Assembly: GCA_003833135.1 (NCBI GenBank)
Contig: QZLH01000568.1
Location: 3,788-67,787, forward strand
Direction of reading: 5' to 3'
DNA: 64,000 nt
Source: Oehlia diaphana
Taxonomy: Eukaryota > Glomeromycota > Glomeromycetes > Glomerales > Glomeraceae
The notes under the pieces are model-generated. The model was not told where the DNA came from, made no database searches, and saw only the letters and a program-made list of their open reading frames with translations. Each line of letters starts with the position of its first letter. Positions within the stretch are counted from its first letter, which is position 1. Shown piece by piece: positions 1 through 10,916 of the stretch. A program made the position numbers and the translations under genes.

Positions 1-1344
1 ATTAACAATCAACTATCGACAATTGAAATAGTTCCAAAAAATGAAGGAACCAGAATTTTAGGACTATACATAAACCCTTCAGACCGTCATCAACAAACAC
101 TTAAAAAAGCACGAGCGATAGTGATGTCTCACGTGACCACTATGAGAAAAAAGAAAATTACACACCTACATGCCATATACATAATTAACAAAATTATTTT
201 TCCAAAATTAGAATACATATTACAACACACCATTCTTAATTACATACAAACACAAAAATTAATTACTCCCTTAAAAAAATTTTTTAAACATCACTTGTCC
301 CTAGCGTTAAATACTGCAGATAATATTATATATAACGACCTTTATCCACATATAGATAATTTATTTGATCTATTAGTCAAGTCACAACTCAATATTATAT
401 CTGCATTATTCAATACAGACACATTATGTCAAATAGCCATTCAAAAATTAGATACACTTACAATGGAATTATGGTACCCAGGTATCCCTAAAAATATTAA
501 TAAATATATAGGAAAATTATCCACGCCGAGTTATTTAGTAAAAAGTCTAGGATTGATTGAACAATACCAATTACACATAGACCTTACCATAGACTACAAT
601 ATAACTGGAGGATATACACCAATAGTTGATTATTTACCAACCCTCTCGTCCTCAGACTATAAATCATTAAGAAAAAAGAATATTATATATATGGATCAAT
701 TAGTCTCAGCAGACGGAAACCACCTACTCACCTGGGACGAAGTAAAATTTCAAAACAACAACAACTTCAAAGGTCCAAAACCTAATTGGTTTAGATTATT
801 GGAAAATTCCTATACGATTAGTAATTATCGTACTTTAACGTATCCACTAGCGAACACTTATACAATTCCAAAATGTTTGCAACAAGTCCCCCACAAATCA
901 ATAGGCAGACACAAAAAACTAACTGAATGGACATACCATTGGCACACACCTACTCAATCCTGTATAATTGGTAAATCATTACTTCAAGATACAGCTTCAC
1001 ACTCATCTATTACTATGATGGAACATTATATACCTTATATACCATTAAATACCCCAATTAATAATATTGAACTAACAGCCAACATGTTCAATATGACACC
1101 ACTTTGTTTAATTCCATGCCCTGGTTGTAGACTCAATGATACGTACCTGACTAACCAAGATGACCGCGCCAAATGTAAAATCAATGCGCGCACAGATAGA
1201 CTATCATTGATGAAAGTTTATCATCATACGTCAAGAGAACATCAATCTTTTAAACGATATATTAATAGAAAATTTTTCCTTAGTACCAAACCATTACACA
1301 CACTTAGATTTAATGCACATAGAATATTTCTGGCTAGTCACAAT

Positions 1345-1566
1345 TAAGGTTGCTTGCCGAAACCTTCTTAATAACTGCCGAAACCTATACGGAAAATGCC
1401 GAAACTATATTAAATCATATTAAAAATCCTGCCGAAACTTTGCCGAAATGCCGAAACTCCCATTTGCCGAAACTGCCGAAACCCTGCCGAAACTATAGTA
1501 AACATATAGTAAAATCTTGCCGAAATTTATCGCAGGATTTTGGAGAGGTTTTGGCAAGCAACCTTA
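1345..1566. mobile_element. 222-bp MITE with 8-bp TSD, inserted in the LINE
   Basis: The element starts TAAGGTTGCTTGCCGAAACC and ends with the near-perfect reverse complement (one mismatch in 20). It is flanked by GTCACAAT at 1337-1344 and again at 1567-1574. The interior is made of degenerate GCCGAAAC-type repeats. The insertion creates the TAA at 1345-1347; the LINE frame resumes unchanged after the second target copy. An 8-bp target duplication is typical of hAT (also P) transposons, so a non-autonomous hAT-type element is the best guess. Confidence 0.85.
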
Positions 1567-3513
1567 GTCACAATATAATCACGCTCCCTTTAACTTCACA
1601 AACATTATTAAACTTGACGACTTCCAATTCTCCTAATATTATACAACAAACACATTTAATTATAGATTCTGCACTTTTATGTGCTGATCATGTTAAAAAT
1701 TCTTTAAAATTGATAGCATCTCAATTTTCAACTTTTAACAATTTCCAATTTTACTCTGATGGTTCAGTATCAGATATAGGCACAATTAATAGTAAATCTG
1801 GCTTTGGCTGGATTCAAACTAACCCGTCAATACCAAAAATTAATTTTAAAGGAACTTCAATTTTTTTTCCTTCATCATTCAAAAGCGAAAGCTTGGCTAT
1901 ATTAACTATTCTTATTACATTACCAATACAATCAACCAGTCTCATCTACACTAACTCTCAGAATTGCATCGACATTTTCAATGCTAGAATATTGACGCCA
2001 ACTATAAGTCCTCGAAGATGACTCAAACAAAAAAATTTTTTAATATGGGACCTCATAATTTGGCTAGTAGCAAATAAATGCTTAACAATTCAACTTATTA
2101 AAGTTAAAGCACATTCCAACAACAAATACAATGATATGGCAGACACCCTGGCCAAAAATGGTCGTGACTTACATGACCCTATTTTGATTAATCATAAATT
2201 TTTTATCTCATCATCTTTGGGTTTTATTAACTATAATAATATATATATAGTCGATCAAAATATTCAAAAATGGAGTAATGTACCTATACATTCACGAATT
2301 TTCAATATGGCCATGAATAATTCCTCGTTAAAACCTATCAACTATTTAATACGGGAAGGTCGTATCGATTAGTTATATACAAAAAAATGGATTAACCACA
2401 ACCCGACGGACACTCCAACATCCGACAAGTTACGAAAAATTCATGCAGAAAAAGTCAAAAAATCCACATTTAACTATGCTACGGGTGATATACTTCGACG
2501 TAATTACTCAAACTTATATCCGCCAGGCCAAATCTTATGTACAAATTGCAATATATATGAGGATACAAACGTACACATAGGTTTATGTCCATCACACCGA
2601 TCAAAAATTTCAGCCATTTTAAACGAATACAAACAAAAACTTTCTGTTTTAATTAAAACAAAAAACACCAGTAGTTTCACCTTCGATATAGACCACAACA
2701 TCAACAACTCCAACATGTTCAAACTATTACCTGACACGATAAACAAAGTGTTATTACAACAAACTAATCCAGCAACCCCGTATGACGGTACATATATACC
2801 GAGAGAACAACCGTGGATTTTACTTTTATATCACCTAATTCCGGCAGACTTAACTGAATTATTCTATATGTACTTCGGTCAACAAAAACTTCGTGACCAA
2901 CTATTAATACAATATGTTGCTGATCTTACTGCAGCTCTAAAAATGGCTACTTGGATGGTACGAGCTCGAAACTTTAAAAAATGGGAGAAATCCCTAAATA
3001 TCACTCCAAAGAAAAAGAAACACTATCAACGACACAAAATACGTAATTCGAAAAACACCAAATATAATTTGTTCTAATACGACTAATACGAGTTCACGAG
3101 GCCGTTATTCGGCCTATTATTACAATAAATCTTTACCTTACTTCAAACATTTAGTCACCCTTGATGATTCCGCCAGTATACGGTGGACCACCTGTAATTT
3201 TTTACATAGTGGAACTTGGGAATCTTATAGAGACACTCTATTGTTCAATAATTTTGATTATTTACCTGATCTTTCTTTCATCCAATCCCATAGTTCACAC
3301 ACCTTTTTATTTTTTTAACCCCCATAGCCCCTTTTCCCTAGTGTAGTCAGTTCATAGGTAGGTGATGCTTCGGTTGATCCTCCACGGTTTTACATTTCAC
3401 ACCAGGGTGGCACCGCCTTCGGACGGTTTTGATTATAGCGTAGTTTTAGATAATAATTTAACTTCTTGATGTAGTTCCTAATTATCTTTCTGTAATCTAG
3501 TTCACATGGTTTT

Positions 3514-3543
3514 AAAAATAAAAATAAAAATAAAAATAAAGAT
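3514..3543 (+). repeat. AAAAAT-type 3' tail of the LINE
   Basis: About five units of a 6-bp A-rich repeat close the 3' untranslated region of the LINE (3078-3513). Simple-repeat tails are usual for several LINE clades, and this probably marks the 3' end of the element. Confidence 0.6.
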
Positions 3544-3989
3544 AACCCATGACATATCACATGCCATATCACAAAATTTTCTAATTATCACCTGGGATCA
3601 CCGGTGACTGAAATTATGCCGATCGACCAGCATTAAAGAAATATAGTGCCGGTAAAAATTCACATTTTTATAGAAAAAAAATATATTTATTATTGCGCTA
3701 TTTTACAATTTACTAATAAAAAAAAAAGCTAATAGATGTTATTCTATTCTCATTTGATCACTGGTAAATTTTTTAATGATAAAAATTGCCCATAAACTAT
3801 TTTAGTTTCCTACAAGGAAAAAAGAAAAGAAACCGAAATAGGAGTAATTGTTTCGCTAAAGAAATAATTCCAAAGAAAACCATACAGAACTCTAACACGC
3901 AAAGTTGTCGATAAAAAAAAGGGAAAAAACGAAACTGATGTCAGTAACGTTTTCGTTAAAAAATAATGTTAAAGAAAAAATCCACTCAC

Positions 3990-5428
3990 CAAAATCCATG
4001 TAAGTCCAATAAACAACCTACAAACTGCAAAAATGAAACGTTAGTAAACGTTTCGTTGAAAAAAGTAAAAAAATAGAACTCACTTGAAATCCGTGCTCAA
4101 AGTCATACAAGACCTATTTAAGAAAAAAAAGAAGCATTAATTAATGTTTCGTTAAATCCATTATCAAAAAAAAATCAAGAAAAAACTTACTGTTAAAGGG
4201 CCACCTAAAAATTTACAACTGCTAAAGAAAAAATAAAAGAAGAGAACGTTAGTAAATGTTTCATTTTATTAAAAATAAAAAAATATAAAAAAAAATAAGG
4301 TACTTACCGCAATCTGACTTCCAGAAACCTAAGAACCTAAACTGCATGAATAAAAGAATGAAATATTATTAGACATAGTTTTATTAAAAGTAAAAAAAAA
4401 CCTAATAAAAAAAAAAATCTTAACACCTACCGAAATCCACGTCCAAAGAGACCAGGAGTGTCGTAACAAAATAAACGTTTCATTTAAAGAAATAGTTCAT
4501 AAACATTAAACCCTTACCGAAGTCCGATTTGAGTAAATCATCTAAAAAAAAGATAAAAATAGAAATGTTAATAAACGTTTCATCAAAGAAAAAAGAAAAT
4601 GGCCTAACAAGATTTCCAAAAGAAATAAATTAACCCACTAAAATTCCACGCGTCTAGAAACCTGACTAAAAAAAAAAAAAAGAAAATCGAAATGTTAGAA
4701 AATGTTTCGTTAAATAAAATAAAAAAATTGTTTCCTCTGATTTCTAACCAGAACTCGCCAGAACCGTCTATAAAAAAGAAAATAAAAACGTTAATAAACA
4801 TTTCGTTAAAATAAATTTTGTTGAAAAAAAAAAAGATTGATTTGATTCTCACCGAATTCTCACAGAACAAAAAAAAAGAAAATGACGAAACACCGGTAAA
4901 CGTTTCGTTAAATAAACAATACAAAAGAAGTCCAAGATCTAAAGAAACGGTCGTCTAAGAAAATGGATAAAAGAGAAACTGAAACGTTAGCAAACATTTC
5001 GCCAAAAAGTTTTTTTTTAAAAGAAAAACAAGAACTTACCGAAATCTCACGTGTCCAGGCTCGTCTAAAAAAAAGAAAGAAAGAACGTTAGAAGACGTTT
5101 CGTTAATAGAAATTATTAAGAAGAAATCCACCCTATGTGTTCAAAGTTCGAAATAAAAACCTAAAAAAAATTAGGGAAAGATTAGACTAAGACCAAAAAA
5201 CAAAAAAATTTAAAAAATATATCTACCTCCATTTTTACAAGAGAGTCTCCGAAATTGACAGCAAAAACCTAAAAAAAAAAGAGGAATTTACGCGTTCAAA
5301 GGAGCCAAAAAGCCACTGTTTAAATAGGAAAACAAACGAACTGTTAGTAACTGTTCGTTAGAAGAGCAAATAAAAATAAAAAGGAATGAAGAAAGACTAC
5401 CAAAATCGCGTCCGGAGGGAAAAACTTT
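3990..5428 (-). CDS. Putative micro-exon gene or relic: array of ~15 tiny repeated exons
   Basis: Read on the - strand, this stretch repeats every ~90-115 bp. Each unit has a CTAAC-like branch point (in the motif TTTACTAACGTTTC), a T-rich tract ending in AG, a short exon and a GTAAG/GTGAG/GTTAG donor. Candidate exons with both borders visible: 5428-5401, 5315-5292, 5268-5227, 5160-5132 (weak), 5064-5040, 4954-4923 (weak donor), 4767-4749, 4665-4635, 4541-4518, 4328-4308, 4204-4191, 4113-4084 and 4017-3990, i.e. 14-42 nt. Units near 4853 and 4431 keep a donor but have damaged acceptors. Many exons share GGAC(x)nGATTT(C/T)G at their 3' end. I found no first exon, signal peptide or single frame across all exons. 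It may be a gene of small repeated exons, as reported for some secreted effectors of mycorrhizal fungi (recalled, not checked), a decayed one, or a satellite derived from one. Confidence 0.4.
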
Positions 5429-8140
5429 CTGTTTGAAAGAATGAAAGGAAGGGCAATAGAGAAGGAAAAAGGGAAGAGCGAGTGAAGGTAAAGATTTTTT
5501 TTATGTCGTTTATAATAAATTGTATAATTGAAACAACATTTATAGAAATTGGTCTTATGAACATATATCTCGTGTAACTCTTATACTGTATCTCGTGTAA
5601 CTCTTCAGTCTTCACTCTAGTGAGAAGAATATTCCGCCAAAAATCACGAATAGAATTCACTATGCCTGGATTATTGTAACTTCTACAGCTAAAGACAACT
5701 AATTTCCAGGAAATTGATCTGTATACCTTCCGGAAAGCGGGATCCCCTAATGAACAAAGAAAGATGGTTTATATTTTCGAAATCCAAATAATATTCTTCA
5801 TAGGGGTTAATCCAAATATGGAACGATGCGATTAACAGACTATTATCAATAGAGAAAACGAGACCGTGACCAGTAACTACATTTGTTCAGTGTGTCATAT
5901 GATAACAGTGGTATAAATTATTTTTTTCGGTTAAATGATGAAAAATAATTCGATCTCCAAAAATCCCTAGGTATAAAACATCGCAATTCGCAAAATCCAA
6001 AATCTATTTATTATATGATAATACGCATTAGCTTCTTAACAAGGCGTCTTTGACAAGAAGCCAACCATAACTTAGCAATACTAAACTGTAAGTGACCGGC
6101 ATAACAGTTATAGAATTGACCAAATTATAGAATTTTTCGGGAAACAAAATGCATGACGAAAACGAAATTTCGAAAATGTATAACTAAAATGTGTACCAAC
6201 TAGTCCCGTATATCCGAATTGTCCGATCCTTACAATCCTTACAGTAATAACTAGGCGAGATATACTAATTACACTGCCTTGAGTTCGTCAAGTCCGATGT
6301 GGTAAACCCTATCTTTGAGCGACATCTATAACGAAACACCTAATTTACAAAATCAAAGCGCACGCTGCGCAACTTGATCTCATACTAAGAGTTTTGCTTT
6401 TTTTAATTGTATTGTGTTTTTTTTTTGTCGATAAAAAAAACGAAACTTGAGAAGCTCTACCACATGCATACGGGAAATAATAATTCCAGTGAAACTGGGC
6501 AGCCTGGGCTTTACCCAAAAATATCACGAATCACGAATGTATAACCTAATATCAGATATGGATGAGGTGATTCAATAAACAAGACGCAGATAAATTTACC
6601 AATATGATATTCGTTGTTAAACAAAGGGATTCTTTATTCAACAAAGAAGAAAAATTAATGATATCAATCATTCTTTAGGTTGTGAAATTGTGAAATTGTT
6701 TATAATCCGAAAAATAAAATTCATTTACCACTTTAGTTATTAAATTTATTAAATTAACAAGTTGAACTCTGAAATAAATAGTAATTTTCTTCTCAGATTA
6801 ATTTGCTAAATTCATTATTATTAAGTTTAACAAAATTAAAGTAACAAATCCTAGCATAATAGTATTGATAGTAATAAAATTAGTTTAACACACAAAATTT
6901 ATACACTTGATCACGTGCGCGTAAATCATGTGAGATAGACGAAAATTTCGTAGTTTGTAAAAGTATTTCGCTCCTGTTTCGTACAATTATTGAATTGGGT
7001 GTATTTAAAGCCTTTAAAAAAGCATTTTCATAAAAATCCGCGGAAACTCAATGATTCAGTATTTTTTTGGTATTTTTATGTGATAAAAGTTTAGTCAATT
7101 CCGAATTGAACTCTTAGGCTTGTAAAAATGTATAATTAGAATTTAAACTTTAGGCTTATAAAACGTATAAATTAATTATTTAATTTTTTGCACTATGCTT
7201 ATTTTTGGCTAATATCATAAATCAAAACTTAAAATATATTACCGTTTCAAAACTAAAATATACAGGAAGGTGGTGAAACCAAAACAATGTTTAAAAAAGC
7301 GTTACAATATATAAAATGTTCTTATTTGTTAAATAATATAATTTTTGAACCATATAAGGAAATCCCTAACTAGATTAAGAATCGACCGTTCAAATAATTC
7401 AATTTCCTCCTAATTTCTTAAATTTCTTAACAGTTACATATCAAAAAGTTTATACTACTACTACCTAATTTACTTCCTCGTAAAAAAAAAAATTCAAAAT
7501 TCAATAAATTTTTTTTTTTTTGATTGAGCTCTAATTCTAAAATTCTCGTACCTCTTTAAAGTCTTAACACAATTTTTTCTTTTTAATATGCATGTAATTG
7601 ATTTTGTACTCATAACTTATTGGACAAGAAAAGGAAATTCATTTCGTTGATCGCCGAAATTTAAAAAAATTTTAATTTTCTTGGCAGATCGATTGTAACA
7701 CTTTGACAAACAAAAAAAAAAAAACCACTTTTTAAAACAAGTTAATAATTATTAAAACTATTTCAATTTATTTGACAATTTATTAAATATTTTTTTTCTT
7801 CTTCTAAATAATAATAATAAAAAAAAAAACACACCAATTTCAAAATTTAAAAAAAACACAACTTTCTATATTAAAAAATTAGAAAAAGAGAAAAAATGAA
7901 AAAATGTGGAAAAAATATGCAAAAAAAAAAAGTTTAAAATGAATCAAATGAATTTCAATTTGTTTTTTTTTCTAAATTAAAAAAAAATGTACTTTATGTG
8001 CGTGTTAAAAATTTTTCGTACAATTTCAGAAAAAAATAAAATAAAAATTAAAAAAAGGGGGAAAATTAGAATACTAAAAAAAAAAAAATTAAAATTAATT
8101 TATATTATAAAATATCATTATTATTATTGTTTTTTTCATT
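5429..8140. other. AT-rich intergenic stretch
   Basis: I see no supported gene, tRNA or transposon end here. The open frames are short, lack homology I can recognise and mostly run through low-complexity sequence. Poly-A/T tracts increase from 7480 to 8100, where they become the 3' flank of the secreted-protein gene. A first exon for the micro-exon array could lie in 5430-5700 but I could not identify one. Confidence 0.5.
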
Positions 8141-8887
8141 TTAAGGATAACTCAAAAGTTTGACCTTAATATCATGATCATATTTATCACAAGTTGTTCC
8201 TTTACAAAATTCTTGTTCAAAATATTTAACAAAATCATTATATTGTGATTCAATATTATCTTCAAAAGTTTGAACCAATGATCCAAGGTCACTTGCTTTA
8301 ATATTTGATTTAGCAGCACTAATTATTAAATTTCTTACAAGAGAACTAAAGCAAGAACCATTAGAAGAAAGTCTATCGTTCAAAGATTCATTAACATTTT
8401 TAACATTTCTTGGTTTAATATATTGATCCATATAATGACAAACAGCTGGAGGATTACCACAAATATAATCTTGTTTTTCACAATCTTCCATAGTCCAAGC
8501 AACACCTGCTGGTGGTTGATTAACTCTTAATGGATGTTGACATTGTCCTTTAAATTGTGGTGATTGATTGAAAATTGAATCCTCAATTAATTTTGCAAAA
8601 TTACCCGTAAAAGCTTTTTTACATTTATCAGTTTCATCTTCAATTATTTTATTAAATGATGATTTGGTTGATGATGAAACACTTCCATTAAATCCTTTAA
8701 GACAATTATCTTGTAAATTATTTACGAGTGTTGGGAATAACTTATCGACCTCTTTGGAGTAATTGTCTCCAAATGCTAATGAAATACCAGTACGACAACT
8801 TTGTTCACAAGCGTTCGTAGGTACAACGGAAAATAATAAAACGGAAATTGCTACAATAGTAGCGAAAAAAGTCAAAGAAGATTTCAT
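8141..8887 (-). CDS. Secreted Cys-rich protein, copy 1 (248 aa)
   Basis: Start chosen at 8887, where MKSSLTFF begins a clean signal peptide (hydrophobic stretch to about residue 23, cleavage probably before CEQSC). An ATG 16 codons upstream only adds a poly-Phe leader. The mature part has about a dozen Cys. Landmarks in order: CEQSCR.GISLAF at the N-terminus; FKGQCQ.PL.V.QP near residue 115; WT..DC..QDYICGNPP..CH.M near 130-155; KPRNV...ESLND near 160-170; CDKYD and a LLSYP end. Several N-glycosylation sequons are present. Every landmark recurs in the gene at 14522-15274, so this is a duplicated family. I do not recognise a named domain; the Cys pattern suggests a disulfide-stabilised extracellular fold. 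Single exon. Function unknown. Confidence 0.85.
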   Translation of the reverse strand: MKSSLTFFATIVAISVLLFSVVPTNACEQSCRTGISLAFGDNYSKEVDKLFPTLVNNLQDNCLKGFNGSVSSSTKSSFNKIIEDETDKCKKAFTGNFAKLIEDSIFNQSPQFKGQCQHPLRVNQPPAGVAWTMEDCEKQDYICGNPPAVCHYMDQYIKPRNVKNVNESLNDRLSSNGSCFSSLVRNLIISAAKSNIKASDLGSLVQTFEDNIESQYNDFVKYFEQEFCKGTTCDKYDHDIKVKLLSYP

Positions 8888-9905
8888 TATTTTAAATAAA
8901 AGTTTCGTGAAAAAAAAAAAAGAAATATATATCAAAATGATATCGACGTTATAAGAAAAAAATTTTTACGAAAAAAAAAATTTATATATTATATATTTGA
9001 AAACGAATTTATTGTTATTTTTTTTTTTTGGTTTTTTTTTTTGAGAAAAGCTTTTTAAGAAAAAAATAAACGTTAAAAAATTTCAATTAGACTCTTTTTA
9101 CGAACAAAACTTGCTTTCTAGGAAATCTTTAGCTAAAAAAAAAGCTATTATGAAAAATAAAATAAAAAATTATATTCTTAGATTGCAAGATTCGCTCAAG
9201 AGTGAGGAAAAAAAAGTTAAAGGCCCCGTTACGTTTATATATTAAAGAAATTTTTTTGTTGTGTTACCGTATAATATAATTTTTCTACTAAATTTGGCTA
9301 ACCATGCGGTTAAGATAAAAATAGTAACAAACTTAAATGATCACGTAACGCATCAACCGACCTATTGCCGATTCTAATGTAAAATTATATTATATAATAT
9401 TATATTATATATATTATATACTACATTATTATATATTTTATGTGTAATGTTTTTTGCCAAGACTTTTTTGACTGCAGGAATAAAATATTATTTATGGATA
9501 AATTATCTAACAAATAATCACTTTTGAATTTTTTTTTTTTTTTGTTGATAAAAAAAAAAAAATAAAATAAAATAGCGGAAAACTTTGAATATGCAAAACA
9601 AAGGATAAATTTATAATAGTATATTTTAAATTAAAAATACTGTATTTTAAACAAAGACAATGAAAATTTTTTTAAACCCTTTCGTTCTATTCTATATTTA
9701 ATACTTTTATCTATAAACATTATTACAAAATAATTAGCAAAGAGAATAGGATTTAAATATTGAAATTCAAAAGAGATAAATAAATGGTTCGGAATAAATG
9801 TTACATGAATGCGCTTATTTTTTTTTTTAAAAAAAATCACCTATTATAGGTTTAATATTAGAATTTGGAAGAACCAGACAAACTAGATGTTATTGCATTA
9901 ATTGA
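8888..9905. other. Intergenic, upstream of the secreted-protein gene
   Basis: Contains homopolymers, an AT-only palindromic stretch near 9388-9430 and no supported gene. The segment 9550-9614 is repeated almost exactly at 10390-10454, beside the assembly gap. Confidence 0.5.
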
Positions 9906-10028
9906 GCTATTATTATATCGCGAACACCGCAAACACCGCAAATACAGCAAATGCCGCAAATACCGCAAATACCGCAAATATAGTAAATATAGCAAATAAT
10001 AGCAAATTAATCAAATTAATCAAATTAA
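9906..10028 (+). repeat. CCGCAAATA-type minisatellite
   Basis: A run of 9-bp units of the CCGCAAATA type degrades rightwards into AGCAAATA and then TCAAATTAA units. There is no open frame of note through it. Confidence 0.75.
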
Positions 10029-10389
10029 TTTCAATAGAGCAATAAAGTTTAAAGGATAGCTGAGATACATTAAAAAAATAAAATTCAAATTTTTTTCAAA
10101 AGATCAACTTTCTTAAAATAAATTATTAATTGTTCACAGTTTAATCACATTTTAGCCAATGCAAATTATTAAAGGTTGTAAAAAAATTTACCTGTTATCG
10201 ATTCTAATAATTAAGTTAACTATATTCAGTAATTCTTTGTTTATATTTGGCACACGATTTTATGTCGATTACTAGTGGATAGTCTGTTTATTCATTGCAT
10301 ATTGCATACTGTATTCTTTCTTTCTTTTTTTTTTTTTTTTTTTTTTTACAAATATTTTTTAATCAATTTTTTTTTTTTTTTTGTTAAAA

Positions 10390-10916
10390 AAAAAAAAAAA
10401 ATAAAATAAAATAGCGGAAAACTTTGAATATGCAAAACAAAGGATAAATTTATANNNNNNNNNNNNNNNNNNNNNNNNNNNNNNNNNNNNNNNNNNNNNN
10501 NNNNNNNNNNNNNNNNNNNNNNNNNNNNNNNNNNNNNNNNNNNNNNNNNNNNNNNNNNNNNNNNNNNNNNNNNNNNNNNNNNNNNNNNNNNNNNNNNNNN
10601 NNNNNNNNNNNNNNNNNNNNNNNNNNNNNNNNNNNNNNNNNNNNNNNNNNNNNNNNNNNNNNNNNNNNNNNNNNNNNNNNNNNNNNNNNNNNNNNNNNNN
10701 NNNNNNNNNNNNNNNNNNNNNNNNNNNNNNNNNNNNNNNNNNNNNNNNNNNNNNNNNNNNNNNNNNNNNNNNNNNNNNNNNNNNNNNNNNNNNNNNNNNN
10801 NNNNNNNNNNNNNNNNNNNNNNNNNNNNNNNNNNNNNNNNNNNNNNNNNNNNNNNNNNNNNNNNNNNNNNNNNNNNNNNNNNNNNNNNNNNNNNNNNNNN
10901 NNNNNNNNNNNNNNNN
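10390..10916. other. Assembly gap (10455-10916) with a duplicated left edge
   Basis: 462 N follow a 65-base segment (10390-10454) that is almost identical to 9550-9614; both contain AGCGGAAAACTTTGAATATG. The right edge is a long T tract with a few G/C interruptions. The repeat at the gap edge suggests a collapsed or mis-joined local repeat rather than biology. Confidence 0.8.

Larger units (their letters stand above)
1..3543 (+). mobile_element. Decayed non-LTR (LINE-type) retrotransposon, 5' end outside window
   Basis: One reading frame is open from base 1 and, once the 222-bp insertion at 1345-1566 is discounted, runs to the stop at 3077 with only two in-frame stops (TGA 2019-2021, TAG 2370-2372). 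The first ~400 codons resemble the region C-terminal to a reverse transcriptase core. An RNase H domain follows: YSDGS near 1753, SESLAIL near 1890, then TNSQ near 1950 where an Asp is expected, and a KAHSNN...DMADTLAK block near 2103-2155. A CCHC knuckle (C-x2-C-x8-H-x3-C) lies near 2540-2590. The 3' region ends in an AAAAAT-type repeat tail. RT followed by RNase H and a C-terminal knuckle is typical of LINEs of the I/R1/Tad-like groups. The catalytic Asp-to-Asn change and the stops make it a dead copy. Confidence 0.85.

Noticed and set aside
1350..1566. Start of a separate protein in the GCCGAAAC region
   Set aside because: This is the MITE; the apparent N-terminus is an in-frame read-through of repeats with a non-ATG start.
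4604..4924. 106-codon - strand frame
   Set aside because: Runs through introns and T tracts of the micro-exon array; Phe-rich and in conflict with the repeated splice signals.
5397..5660. 87-codon - strand frame as first exon of the micro-exon locus
   Set aside because: No signal peptide, and a better acceptor (TTTCAAACAG) lies within it just before the exon at 5428-5401.
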